DNA from: Gibbula magus
Lineage: Eukaryota > Mollusca > Gastropoda > Trochida > Trochidae
Length of the DNA: 64,000 bases
Direction: 5' to 3'
NCBI GenBank assembly: GCA_936450465.1
Contig: OW388293.1
Coordinates: forward strand, 87,566,134 to 87,630,133
Shown here: piece by piece, positions 11,941 to 25,468 of the stretch
How the letters are laid out: every line of letters starts with the position of its first letter
How positions within the stretch are numbered: the stretch's first letter is position 1
Translations under genes and position numbers: made by a program
Notes under the pieces: model-generated
The model's database searches: none
Told to the model about the DNA's origin: nothing
The model's input: only the letters and a program-made list of their open reading frames with translations

Positions 11941-12830
11941 TGTATACTTCGCTACATAGTTATATACAGTGCCAACAAGCTAGTTACTGTATACTTCGCT
12001 ACATAGTTATATACAGTGCAAACAAGCTAGTTACTGTATACTTAGCTACATAGTTATAGACATTGCCAACAAGCTTATTACTGTATACTTCGCTACATAG
12101 TTATATACAGTGCCAACATGCTAGTTACTGTATATTTCGCTACATAGTTATATACAGTGTCAACAAGCTAGTTACTGTATACTTCGCTACATAGTTATAT
12201 ACAGTGCCAACAAGCTGGAAGTTACTTTATACTTCGCTACATAGTAATATACAGTGTCAACAAGCTGGAAGTTACTGTATACTTCGTTACATTATTATAT
12301 ACAGTGCTAACAAGCTAGTTACTGTATACTTCGCTACATAGTAACATACAGTGCCAACAAGCTAGTTACTGTATACTTCTCTACATAATTATGTACAGTG
12401 CCAATAAGCTGGAAATTACTGTATTCTTAGCTACATAGTTATATACAGTGCCAACAAGCTAGTTACTGTATACTTCGCTACATAGTTATATACAGTGCCA
12501 ACAAGCTGGAAGTTACTGTATACTTCGCTACATAGTTATATACAGTGCCAACAAGCTAGTTACTGTATACTTCGCTACATAGTAATGTACAGTGCCAACA
12601 AGCTAGTTACTGTATACTTCGCTACATAGTTATAGACAGTGCTAACAAGCTAGTTACTGTATACTTCGCTACATAGTTATATACAGTGCTAACAAGCTAG
12701 TTACTGTATACTTAGCTACATAGTTATATACAGTGCCAACAAGCTAGTTACTGTATACTTCGCTACATAGTTATATACAGTGCCAACAACCTGGAAGTTA
12801 CTGTATACTTCACTACATAGTTATATACAG
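11941..12830 (+). repeat. Higher-order satellite block, copy 1 (8.34-kb spaced duplication)
   Basis: This stretch matches 20281-21170 at a constant offset of 8340 bp, with only a handful of differences seen in line-by-line comparison, for example near 12293, 12393 and 12429. After 12830 the match continues with an extra ~50-bp unit in the right copy. It includes rare variants shared by both copies (TATAGACATTGCC, AACATGCTAG, GTATATTTCGC), which rule out chance similarity between ordinary units. Confidence 0.85.
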
Positions 12831-15800
12831 TGCTAACAAGCTAGTTACTGTATACTTCGCTACATAGTAATTTACAGTGACAACACGCTTGAAGTTACTG
12901 TATACTTCTCTACATAGTTATATACAGTGCAAACAAGCTAGTTACTGTATACTTCGCTACATAGTTATATACAGTGCCAACAAACTAGTTACTGTATACT
13001 TCGCTACATAGTTATATACAGTGCCAACAAGCTAGTTACTGTATACTTAGCTACATAGTTATATACAGTGTCAACAAGCTAGTTACTGTATACTTCGCTA
13101 CATAGTTATATACAGTGCCAACAAGCTGGAAGTTACTGTATACTTCGCTACATAGTAATATACAGTGTCAACAAGCTGGAAGTTACTGTATACTTCGCTA
13201 CATAGTTATATACAGTGCTAACAAGCTAGTTTCTGTATACTTCGCTACATAGTAACATACAGTGCCAACAAGCTAGTTACTGTATACTTCTCTACATAAT
13301 TATATACAGTGCCAACAAGCTGGAAGTTACTGTATACTTCGCTACATAGTTATATACAGTGCCAACAAGCTAGTTATTGTATACTTCGCTACATAGTTAT
13401 ATACAGTGCCAACAAGCTGGAAGTTACTGTATACTTCGCTACATAGTTATATACAGTGCCAACAAGCTAGTTACTGTATACTTCGCTACATAGTAATGTA
13501 CAGTGCCAACAAGCTAGTTACTGTATACTTCGCTACATAGTTATAGACAGTGCAAACAAGCTAGTTACTGTATACTTAGCTACATAGTTATATAGAGTGC
13601 CAACAAGCTAGTTACTGTATACTTCGCTACATAATTATATACAGTGACAACAAGCTGGAAGTTACTGTATACTTCACTACATAGTTATATACAGTGCTAA
13701 CAAGCTAGTTACTGTATACTTCGCTACATAGTAATTTACAGTGCCAACACGCTTGAAGTTACTGTATACTTCTCTACATAGTTAAATAAAGTGCCAACAA
13801 GCTAGTTACTGTATACTTCACTACATAGTTATATACAGTGCTAACAAGCTAGTTACTGTATACTTCGCTACATAGTAATTTACAGTGCCAACACGCTTGA
13901 AGTTACTGTATACTTCTCTACATAGTTATATAAAGTGTCAACAAGCTAGTTACTTTATACTTCGCTACATAGTTATATACAATGCCAACAAGCTAGTTAC
14001 TGTATACTTCGCTAAATAGTTATATACAGTGCTAACAAGCTAGTTACTGTATACTTCGCTACATAGTTATATACAGTGCCAACAAGCTAGTTACTGTATA
14101 CTTCGCTACATAGTTATATACAGTGCCAACAACCTGGAAGTTACTGTATACTTCACTACCTAGTTATATACAGTGCTAACAAGCTAGTTACTGTATACTT
14201 CGCTACATAGTAATTTACAGTGCCAACACGCTTGAAGTTACTGTATACTTCTCTACATAGTTATATACAGTGCTAACAAGCTAGTTACTGTATACTTCGC
14301 TACATAGTAATTTACAGTGCCAACACGCTTGAAGTTACTGTATACTTCTCTACATACTTATATACAGTGCTAACAAGCTAGTTACTGTATACTTCGCTAC
14401 ATAGTTATATACAGTGCCAACAAGCTAGTTACTGTATACTTCGCTACATAGTTATATACAGTGCCAACAAGCTAGTTACTGTATACTTCGCTACATAGTT
14501 ATACACAGTGCCAACAAGCTAGTTACTTTATACTTCGCTACATAGTTGTATACAGTGCTAACAAGCTAGTTACTTTATACTTCGCTACATAGTTATATAC
14601 AATGCCAACAAGCTAGTTACTGTATACTTCGCTAAATAGTTATATACAGTGCTAACAAGCTAGTTACTGTATACTTCGCTACATAGTTATATACAGTGCC
14701 AACAAGCTAGTTACTGTATACTTCGCTACAAAGTTATATACAGTGCCAACAACCTGGAAGTTACTGTATACTTCACTACATAGTTATATACAGTGCTAAC
14801 AAGCTAGTTACTGTATACTTCGCTACATAGTTATATACAGTGCAAACAAGCTAGTTACTGTATACTTCGCTACATAGTTATATACAGTGCCAACAAGCTA
14901 GTTACTGTATACTTCGCTACATAGTTATATACAGTGCCAACAAGCTAGTTACTGTATACTTAGCTACATAGTTATATACAGTGTCAACAAGCTAGTTACT
15001 GTATACTTCGCTACATAGTTATATACAGTGCCAACAAGCTGGAAGTTACTGTATACTTCGCTACAAAGTAATATACAGTGTCAACAAGCTGGAAGTTACT
15101 GTATACTTCGCTACAAAGTTATATACAGTGCTAACAAGCTAGTTACTGTATACTTAGCTACATAGTAATACACAGTGCCAACAAGCTAGTTACTGTATAC
15201 TTCTCTACATAATCATATACAGTGCCAACAAACTTGAAGTTACTGTATACTTCGCTACATAGTTATATACAGTGCCAACAAGCTAGTTACTGTATACTTC
15301 GCTACATAGTTATATACAGTGCCAACAAGCTGGAAGTTACTGTATACTTCGCTACATAGTTATATACAGTGCCAACAAGCTAGTTACTGTATACTTCGCT
15401 ACATAGTAATGTACAGTGCCAACAAGCTAGTTACTGTATACTTCTCTACACAGTGATATACAGTGCCAACAAGGTAGTTACTATATACTTCGCTACATAG
15501 TTATATACAGTGCTAACAAGCTAGTTACTGTATACTTCGCTACATAGTTATATACAGTGCCAACAAGCTGAAAGTTACTGTATACTTCGCTACATAGTTA
15601 TATACAGTGCCAACAAGCAAGTTACTGTATACTTCGCTACATAGTTATATACAGTGCCAACAAGCTGGAAGTTACTGTATTCTTCACTACATAGTTATAT
15701 ACAGTGCTAACAAGCTAGTTACTGTATACTTCGCTACATAGTAATTTACAGTGCCAACAAGCTGGAAGTTACTGTATACTTCTCTACATAGTTATAAACA

Positions 15801-18800
15801 GTGCCAACAAGCTAGTTACTGTATACTTCGCTACATAGTTATATACAGTGCAAACAAGCTAGTTACTGTATACTTAGCTACATAGTTATAGACATTGCCA
15901 ACAAGCTTATTACTGTATACTTCGCTACATAGTTATATACAGTGCCAACAAGCTGGAAGTTACTGTATACTTAGCTACATAGTTATATACAGTGCCAACA
16001 AGCTAGTTACTGTATACTTCGCTACATAGTAATTTACAGTGCCAACACGCTTGAAGTTACTGTATACTTCTCTACATAGTTATATACAGTGCCAACAAGC
16101 TAGTTACTTTATACTTCGCTACATAGTAATGTACAGTGCCAACAAGCTAGTTACTGTATACTTCGCTACAAAGTTATATACAGTGCCAACAAGCTGGAAG
16201 TTACTGTATACTTCACTACATAGTTATATACAGTGCTAACAAGCTAGTTACTTTATACTTCGCTACATAGTTATATACAGTGCTAACAAGCTAGTTACTG
16301 TATACTTCGCTACATAGTAATTTACAGTGCCAACAAGCTAGTTACTGTATACTTAGCTTCATAGTTATATACAGTGCCAACAAGCTGGAAGTTACTTTAT
16401 ACTTCGCTACATAGTTATATACAGTGCCAACAAGCTGGAAGTTACTGTATACTTCACTACATATTTATATACAGTGCTAACAAGCTAGTTACTGTATACT
16501 TCGCTACATAGTAATTTACAGTGCCAACAAGCTAGTTACTGTATACTTAGCTACATAGTTATATACAGTGCCAACAAGCTAGTTACTTTATACTTCGCTA
16601 CATAGTAATGTACAGTGCCAACAAGCTAGTTACTGTATACTTCGCTACAAAGTTATATACAGTGCCAACAAGCTGGAAGTTACTGTATACTTCACTACAT
16701 AGTTATATACAGTGCTAACAAGCTAGTTACTTTATACTTCGCTACATAGTTATATACAGTGCTAACAAGCTAGTTACTGTATACTTCGCTACATAGTAAT
16801 TTACAGTGCCAACAAGCTAGTTACTGTATACTTAGCTACATAGTTATATACAGTGCCAACAAGCTGGAAGTTACTTTATACTTCGCTACATAGTTATATA
16901 CAGTGCCAACAAGCTGGAAGTTACTGTATACTTCACTACATATTTATATACAGTGCTAACAAGCTAGTTACTGTATACTTCGCTACATAGTAATTTACAG
17001 TGCCAACAAGCTAGTTACTGTATACTTAGCTACATAGTTATATACAGTGCAAACAAGCTGGAAGTTACTTTATACTTCGCTACATAGTTATATACAGTGC
17101 TAACAAGCTAGTTACTGTATACTTAGCTACATAGTTATATACAGTGCCAACAAGCTGGAAGTTACTTTATACTTCGCTACATAGTTATATACAGTGCTAA
17201 CAAGCTAGTTACTGTATACTTCGCTAAATAGTTATATACAGTGCTAACAAGCTAGTTACTGTATACTTCGCTACATAGTTATATACAGTGCCAACAAGCT
17301 GGAAGTTACTGTATACTTCACTACATAGTTATATACAGTGCCAACAAGCTAGTTACTGTATACTTCGCTACATAGTAATTTACAGTGCCAACACGCTTGA
17401 AGTTACTTTATACTTCGCTACATAGTTATATACAATGCCAACAAGCTAGTTACTGTATACTTCGCTAAATAGTTATATACAGTGCTAACAAGCTAGTTAC
17501 TGTATACTTCGCTACATAGTTATATACAGTGCCAACAAGCTAGTTACTGTATACTTCGCTACATAGTTATATACAGTGCCAACAAGCTGGAAGTTACTGT
17601 ATACTTCACTACATAGTTATATACAGTGCTAACAAGCTAGTTACTTTATACTTCGCTACATAGTTATATACACTGCCAACACGCTTGAAGTTACTTTATA
17701 CTTCTCTACATAGTTATATACAGTGCAAACAAGCTAGTTACTGTATACTTAGCTACATAGTTATATACAGTGCCAACAAGCTAGTTACTGTATACTTCGC
17801 TACATAGTTATATACAGTGCCAACAAGCTAGTTACTGTATACTTAGCTACATAGTTATATACAGTGTCAACAAGCTAGTTACTGTATACTTCGCTACATA
17901 GTTATATACAGTGCCAACAAGCTGGAAGTTACTGTATACTTCGCTACATAGTTATATACAGTGCTAACAAGCTAGTTACTGTATACTTAGCTACATAGTT
18001 ATATACAGTGTCAACAAGCTAGTTACTGTATACTTCGCTACATAGTTATATACAGTGCCAACAAGCTGGAAGTTACTGTATACTTCGCTACATAGTTATA
18101 TACAGTGCTAACAAGCTAGTTACTGTATACTTCGCTACATAGTTATATACAGTGCCAACAAGCTAGTTACTGTATACTTAGCTACATAGTTATATACAGT
18201 GTCAACAAGCTAGTTACTGTATACTTCGCTACATAGTAATATACAGTGTCAACAAGCTGGAAGTTACTGTATACTTCGCTACATAGTTATATACAGTGCT
18301 AACAAGCTAGTTACTGTATACTTCGCTACATAGTAATATACAGTGCCAACAGGCTAGTTACTGTATACTTCTCCACATAATCATATACAGTGCCAACAAA
18401 CTTGAAGTTACTGTATACTTCGCTACATAGTTATATACAGTGCCAACAAGCTAGTTACTGTATACTTCGCTACATAGTTATGTACAGTGCCAACAAGCTA
18501 GTTACTGTATACTTCGCTACATAGTTATATACAGTGCCAACAAGCTAGTTACTGTATACTTCGCTACATAGTTATATACAGTGCCAACAAGCTAGTTACT
18601 GTATACTTCGCTACATAGTTATGTACAGTGCCAACAAGCTGGAAGTTACTGTATACTTCGCTACATAGTTATATACAGTGCCAACAAGCTAGTTACTGGA
18701 TACTTCGCTACATAGTAATGTACAGTGCCAACAAGCTAGTTACTGTATACTTCTCTACACAGTGATATACAGTGCCAACAAGCTAGTTACTATATACTTC

Positions 18801-18849
18801 GCTACATAGTTATATACAGTGCTAACAAGCTAGTTACTGTATACTTCGC

Positions 18850-20050
18850 TACATAGTTATATACAGTGCCAACAAGCTGGAAGTTACTGTATACTTCGCT
18901 ACATAGTTATATACAGTGCCAACAAACTAGTGACTGTATACTTCGCTACATAGTTATATACAGTGCTAACAAGCTGGAAGTTACTGTATACTTCGCTACA
19001 TAGTTATATACAGTGCCAACAAACAAGTTACTGTATACTTCGCTACATAGTTATATACAGTGCCAACAAGCTGGAAGTTACTGTATACTTCGCTACATAG
19101 TAATTTACAGTGCCAACAAGCTGGATGTTACTGTATACTTCTCTACATAGTTATATACAGTGCTAACAAGCTAGTTACTGTATACTTCGCTACATAGTTA
19201 TATACAGTGCCAACAAGCTAGTTACTGTATAATTCGCTACATAGTTATATACAGTGCAAACAAGCTAGTTACTGTATACTTAGCTACATAGTTATAGACA
19301 TTGCAAACAAGCTTATTACTGTATACTTCGCTACATAGTTATATACAGTGCCAACATGCTAGTTACTGTATATTTCGCTACATAGTTATATTCAGTGTCA
19401 ACAAGCTAGTTACTGTATACTTCGCTACAAAGTTATATACAGTGCCAACAAGCTGGAAGTTACTGTATACTTCGCTACATAGTTATATACAGTGCCAACA
19501 AACTAGTGACTGTATACTTCGCTACATAGTTATATACAGTGCTAACAAGCTGGAAGTTACTGTATACTTCGCTACATAGTTATATACAGTGCCAACAAGC
19601 AAGTTACTGTATACTTCGCTACATAGTTATATACAGTGCCAACAAGCTGGAAGTTACTGTATACTTCGCTACATAGTAATTTACAGTGCCAACAAGCTGG
19701 ATGTTACTGTATACTTCTCTACATAGTTATATACAGTGCTAACAAGCTAGTTACTGTATACTTCGCTACATAGTTATATACAGTGCCAACAAGCTAGTTA
19801 CTGTATAATTCGCTACATAGTTATATACAGTGCAAACAAGCTAGTTACTGTATACTTAGCTACATAGTTATAGACATTGCAAACAAGCTTATTACTGTAT
19901 ACTTCGCTACATAGTTATATACAGTGCCAACATGCTAGTTACTGTATATTTCGCTACATAGTTATATTCAGTGTCAACAAGCTAGTTACTGTATACTTCG
20001 CTACAAAGTTATATACAGTGCCAACAAGCTGGAAGTTACTGTATACTTCG
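18850..20050 (+). repeat. 576-bp tandem higher-order repeat, two copies
   Basis: Positions from about 18850 to 19425 recur at +576 bp with nearly the same series of unit variants, including the diagnostic CTGGATGTTA at 19121 and 19697 and TATATTCAGTG at 19388 and 19964. 576 bp is about twelve basic units. It is a recent multi-unit duplication inside the satellite. Confidence 0.8.
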
Positions 20051-20280
20051 TTACATAGTTATATACAGTGCTAACAAGCTAGTTACTGTATACTTCGCTA
20101 CATAGTAACATACGGTGCCAACAAGCTAGTTACTGTATACTTCTCTACATAATTATATACAGTGCCAATAAGCTGGAAGTTACTGTATTCTTCGCTACAT
20201 AGTTATATACAGTGCCAACAAGCTAGTTACTGTATACTTCGCTACATAGTTATATACAGTGTCAACAAGCTGGAAGTTAC

Positions 20281-21170
20281 TGTATACTTCGCTACATAGT
20301 TATATACAGTGCCAACAAGCTAGTTACTGTATACTTCGCTACATAGTTATATACAGTGCAAACAAGCTAGTTACTGTATACTTAGCTACATAGTTATAGA
20401 CATTGCCAACAAGCTTATTACTGTATACTTCGCTACATAGTTATATACAGTGCCAACATGCTAGTTACTGTATATTTCGCTACATAGTTATATACAGTGT
20501 CAACAAGCTAGTTACTGTATACTTCGCTACATAGTTATATACAGTGCCAACAAGCTGGAAGTTACTTTATACTTCGCTACATAGTAATATACAGTGTCAA
20601 CAAGCTGGAAGTTACTGTATACTTCGTTACATAATTATATACAGTGCTAACAAGCTAGTTACTGTATACTTCGCTACATAGTAACATACAGTGCCAACAA
20701 GCTAGTTACTGTATACTTCTCTACATAATTATATACAGTGCCAATAAGCTGGAAGTTACTGTATTCTTCGCTACATAGTTATATACAGTGCCAACAAGCT
20801 AGTTACTGTATACTTCGCTACATAGTTATATACAGTGCCAACAAGCTGGAAGTTACTGTATACTTCGCTACATAGTTATATACAGTGCCAACAAGCTAGT
20901 TACTGTATACTTCGCTACATAGTAATGTACAGTGCCAACAAGCTAGTTACTGTATACTTCGCTACATAGTTATAGACAGTGCTAACAAGCTAGTTACTGT
21001 ATACTTCGCTACATAGTTATATACAGTGCTAACAAGCTAGTTACTGTATACTTAGCTACATAGTTATATACAGTGCCAACAAGCTAGTTACTGTATACTT
21101 CGCTACATAGTTATATACAGTGCCAACAACCTGGAAGTTACTGTATACTTCACTACATAGTTATATACAG
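20281..21170 (+). repeat. Higher-order satellite block, copy 2
   Basis: Partner of 11941-12830, offset 8340 bp. The same ordered run of rare variants is present. The copies diverge at the right end, where this copy has an inserted unit bearing the AACAAACTAGTGACTG variant. Confidence 0.85.
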
Positions 21171-21820
21171 TGCCAACAAACTAGTGACTGTATACTTCGC
21201 TACATAGTTATATACAGTGCCAACAAGCTAGTTACTGTATACTTCGCTACATAGTAATTTACAGTGACAACACGCTTGAAGTTACTGTATACTTCTCTAC
21301 ATAGTTATATACAGTGCAAACAAGCTAGTTACTGTATACTTCGCTACATAGTTATATACAGTGCCAACAAGCTAGTTACTGTATACTTCGCTACATAGTT
21401 ATATACAGTGCCAACAAGCTAGTTACTGTATACTTAGCTACATAGTTATATACAGTGTCAACAAGCTAGTTACTGTATACTTCGCTACATAGTTATATAC
21501 AGTGCCAACAAGCTGGAAGTTACTGTATACTTCGCTACATAGTAATATACAGTGTCAACAAGCTGGAAGTTACTGTATACTTCGCTACATAGTTATATAC
21601 AGTGCTAACAAGCTAGTTACTGTATACTTCGCTACATAGTAATATACAGTGCCAACAAGCTAGTTACTGTATACTTCTCTACATAATCATATACAGTGCC
21701 AACAAACTTGAAGTTACTGTATACTTCGCTACATAGTTATATACAGTGCCAACAAGCTAGTTACTGTATACTTCGCTACATAGTTATATACAGTGCCAAC
21801 AAGCTGGAAGTTACTGTATA

Positions 21821-22424
21821 TGAATACCGTGAATCTTAGTGCAAATATTATGTAAATTGACGTTCATTTTAACATCAATAACATTACAGCGCATACAATG
21901 ACAATGAATTGTCATACATCCATGAGTAAGACAATCATTATTACACGTATTCTGTAATCACCATGGCAGTGGTATATGTTTATGAAATTTGGCATAATGA
22001 AAAAGACAGAAGGGGTCAAATTTTGAAAAATCCAATTTTATTAATTTTCGAATAAAAGTTTTCAGAATGACTAAATGAGAACAAATTCATCACACATACA
22101 TTGAACAAGTACAATAGGAAGTATATGATGTATGTAAGACCAAGTTGATCACTTACTGAATATTTCACAGAAGAAAATAAAAACTGTAGTTTTGAAAAGA
22201 TTGACCCCTGGTCACTTCAAAGAGCTGCCAAAATTGTAACTGTTTACTATGAGATATCAAATCAGATTATGTTATGGAACACCTAACTGTCTTTTTATAA
22301 TGCGAAAATGCAAAATGATAGATCTAGTTTTCGCATTGATGTAATGTTTCAAAGACATGGCAAATTATATGATATTTGCACTAAAATACATCACCAGGTG
22401 AACAAACTTTCGGTACGCAGCTGT
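21821..22424. mobile_element. 604-bp non-satellite insertion near the array end; possible DNA transposon/MITE
   Basis: Unique AT-rich DNA between satellite sequence on both sides. The 12 bases before it (AGTTACTGTATA, 21809-21820) are repeated immediately after it (22425-22436), as expected of a target-site duplication, although in a tandem array this could also be ordinary unit sequence. A 13-bp perfect inverted repeat, TTAGTGCAAATAT at 21836-21848 and its complement at 22372-22384, lies near but not at the two ends and is asymmetric. No coding potential is seen. Class not identified. Confidence 0.45.
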
Positions 22425-22524
22425 AGTTACTGTATACTTCGCTACATAGTTATATACAGTGCCAACAAGCTGGAAGTTACTGTATACTTCGCTACATAGT
22501 TATATACAGTGCCAACAAGCTAGT
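22425..22524 (+). repeat. Two-unit satellite island (array terminus)
   Basis: Two units of the 47/50-bp satellite in the same orientation as the main array. They mark the real right edge of the array once the 604-bp insertion is set aside. The last unit stops at AACAAGCTAG, after which unrelated sequence begins. Confidence 0.9.
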
Positions 22525-24690
22525 CCTCCTTCATACATTATATTTTTATCATTTATAAAGTTTTGCATATATATGTGAACCCAAACAACACAATTGATGC
22601 ACTTTTAAAAGATTTTTGGCACCAAATCCATCGTCATATGTTAGATTGAAGAGTTGACCCGATATGTTCAAGATGATAATAGATTGGCCCTTCTTATCGA
22701 TGGGTATACGCGTAGGCTGTAGAGAAAAGAGCCTCAATTCCATCTCCAATCATTAGAGTTAAAACTGAAGCTTAGGATAGATTGAAGTTTGTTCTCGGTT
22801 TGGAGTGTTAGTTCAATCAGTGTGTTCACTTAGAACATTGAGATGTGAACCCGCTGTCGGGGGAATATGCTTGTTGGCAGTGATGGTGGCGTTTTGACAT
22901 GTCATCAACTTCTACTTAATGTCGTCCTAACATCGGAGTCCTCTATCGACAAATTGCCTTTCAAATTCATACCTTGGGAATTAACTAATTAAGTTTTACA
23001 GCAGATGTGGGAGCACATGTATGTCCAGTACTGTTGACTTGTAATGAAGAAATCCAAGAACGAGAAGGTCACAGTGAAGAGGACATTATTTATCCATCAT
23101 TGTTAAGCGAATGTCAGACATTTGCTCGTGTCAGTCACTGATTCCCAATACATACAGTGTTAAAAGTGCATTCGTTCTGTTGTTGGGGTTTTTATCGAGA
23201 CGTTAAGTCGAACGTAATTATGGAAACTCATTTACAACAGATAAAAAGGCAAATTTGAGTTGATAATGTTTGATAAGTCGTATTAATGCTGTATATGTAA
23301 ATGGGACGTGTAGTTTCGATTTAGAACATGTATAATGATGTTGCTCGATTTTGATTGAAAACTTGTACTTATGATATATTTGGCAATTGAGGATGAATAT
23401 CATGCAAATTGAGTGATTTGAACTGAAATCGGCACATATGACTTTTTTTGTCATGTATCAAAGCAAAATAAAACACAATGGATGCGTATTTAAGAGCCCT
23501 CAGGAAAATTTAAAAAAAATATCCTATTGGAATATACGGGTCATTCTAAAAAAAACAGTAACAAGGAATTATTTTCATAATGTGACGAACATTAACCACA
23601 ATTGCAATTTCTCCGGTTGTGTCATACGTGATTTCCAGGATTAGGCTTACACATTATTTCATTTATGCGGCATTTGGTGGTTTTTTCCGATCTTTGTCCC
23701 TTAAATTATTTACCTTAAGAGTTTCTGAACTAATAATGGTCAGAGGTCACTTTTTGTATATTTGCAATTGATATGAAATTCCCCATGACAAAAAAAGTTT
23801 TTCATGATTTAAGTCTAACAACAGTTGCTTATATTGTTTTCAAATAAGAGCCCAACATTCATGTTAGTTCTGTTAATTATGAACATATTTTAGCTAGAAC
23901 ATAGTAAACAACAGATAATCTGTCCTTTATACTAATAAATAGAAAGTAAACAAGCACATTATCTGTGCTGGGATGGTGAGTTCTGTAAAACATTTTATTA
24001 TTATTTAATGTCAGTGATGTTACCTTTCAAATCTGTGATCTTTTGTGGTGAAGTCATAATTTCTAGTATTAAAATACCAATATAAACCAATGTTTGAGCA
24101 CCTTATCATCAACACTTGCCTTATCTTTAACAAATAGGGAGACACAAGTCACATGTTACTGTATTACAAGTAGACCTGTGTCAACGTCCTATTTAGTATT
24201 TGTTGAACATTGCTGTTTGTACAAATATGGATGTAACCTGTTAAATTTAGAGTTCCCAAATTCATAAGTACCTTCATGAAGTTACAAATTAAAAATAGAG
24301 CCGTGGGCTCTGTAGATCATCAGGGTTTATAATGTTTGATGTTGAAGAGAATGTTGAAATAAATTGTTCTCAATATAATGCAGAACCCCGGCCCTAGCCC
24401 TGAAAAATTGCAGTATTGAAATTGTCAGTGCAAAACAAAAACATGACTCAACACTAAATTTTGATAGAGATGCCCAGCTAATACAATTCCTGCATAGAGT
24501 TAAGAAAAGGCGAACCTCCTAATTAAAATAGAATAAACATATTCTCCAAAACATCAAACAAACAAAATTTTGAGAGAAACAATACAAATCCCTTCTCAAA
24601 TGAGTATACCTTATTATGAATCCTACTTATAAGTGAAAAATTATTCACAAAGATCTTACCAAAATCAAATGAACATTTTACTGTAGCCCC
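22525..24690. other. AT-rich non-coding DNA
   Basis: No ORF with recognisable protein similarity, no RNA gene and no tandem repeat was seen. At 24299-24320 a short palindrome-like GAGCCGTGGGCTC resembles GAGCCATGAGCTC near 26371, suggesting remnants of a shared dispersed repeat. Could be intergenic or intronic. Confidence 0.5.
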
Positions 24691-25058
24691 CAACACACTG
24701 GCCCAACGAGCCGTTTCCATCTCTCTACCAGTGAGTGGTCACCTCAAGGTCAACACACTGGCGCAACGAGCCGTTTCCATCTCTTTACCAGTGAGTGGTC
24801 ACCTCAAGGTCAACACACTGGCCCATCGATCTGTTTCCATCTCTCTACCAGTGAGTGGTCACCTCAAGGTCAACACACTGGTCCAACGAGCCGTTTCCAT
24901 CTCTCTACCAGTGAGTGGTCACCTCAAGGTCAACACACTGGCTCAACGAGCTGTATCCATCGCTCTACCAGTGAGTGGTCACCTCAAGGTCAACACACTG
25001 GCCCAACGAGCTGTTTCCATCTCTCTACCAGTGAGTGGTCACCTCAAGGTCAACACAA
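24691..25058 (+). repeat. 60-bp minisatellite with repeated nuclear-receptor-like motif
   Basis: Half a unit plus six full units with an exact 60-bp period and few substitutions. Because 60 is a multiple of three, a 139-codon frame stays open with a 20-residue period. There is no ATG (it begins with GTG), so I do not call it a gene. Each unit holds TCAAGGTCA (first at 24744-24752, then every 60 bp, six times). Each also has TGGTCA followed after exactly five bases by AGGTCA (24736-24752 in the first). These match the extended half-site of NR5A/ERR-type receptors and a DR5 layout with one changed base in the first half. Confidence 0.9.
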
Positions 25059-25440
25059 TGCAATTACATAACAGGAAGACCCTGGTCTCACATCCAGTGA
25101 GGTCGGGGCTAGGGGCTAGCCAGGCAGGCATTGGGAAGAGTGTTCCATGACCCCTTAACGAAGTGGCTAACCCCATCCTGGACTAAAATGTTGTCTATGG
25201 AATTTTTTTAATTATTAAATCCATTCTTATGATTATATATTTTCTACTTCAGTTTATCTAGACTTGCTGAAAAAGGATCTAGACTGTATTAAAGACTCTT
25301 ATTTTACACAGTCATGCATGGAGCAGGACTAACCCCACCCCTCGATCCCTCCAGCAAGCAAGACTCTGAAGCAGTGTTACATCAAATTATATAATTGGCT
25401 CTCAGCTGGCTTCAAACAAACAGCCTGGTGTCTGGAGTAA
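25059..25440. other. Non-coding spacer
   Basis: Unique sequence between the 60-bp minisatellite and the G28 run. No gene, RNA or repeat is recognised here. Confidence 0.4.
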
Positions 25441-25468
25441 GGGGGGGGGGGGGGGGGGGGGGGGGGGG
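25441..25468 (+). repeat. G28 homopolymer
   Basis: Twenty-eight consecutive G residues. Such a run can form intramolecular G-quadruplexes on the + strand and is prone to replication and sequencing length errors, so the exact length should be treated as approximate. The short frame running across it encodes a polyglycine run and is not a gene. Confidence 0.9.

Larger units (their letters stand above)
7252..21820. repeat. 47/50-bp satellite array, right segment
   Basis: The same unit family as at 1-1795, continuing without interruption for 14.6 kb, roughly 300 units. The order of 47- and 50-bp units and of point variants is not random. Blocks recur at about 332 bp (9321 and 9653), about 479 bp (16126 and 16605), 576 bp (19121 and 19697), about 1.29 kb (7741 and 9028) and 8.34 kb (11941 and 20281). 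Unequal exchange or replication slippage of multi-unit blocks explains this. Short open frames that appear inside are by-products of the repeat. Confidence 0.97.

Noticed and set aside
7551..20074. Several 60-90-codon frames inside the satellite
   Set aside because: They are by-products of the 47/50-bp repeat and share the same repeated peptide words.
1..21820. CRISPR-like array of regularly spaced repeats
   Set aside because: There are no unique spacers: the full 47/50-bp unit is repeated throughout, and the surroundings are eukaryotic transposons.
24731..25150. 139-codon frame with 20-residue repeats as a gene
   Set aside because: It is explained by a 60-bp tandem repeat. It has no ATG, no domain, and ends shortly after the repeat.
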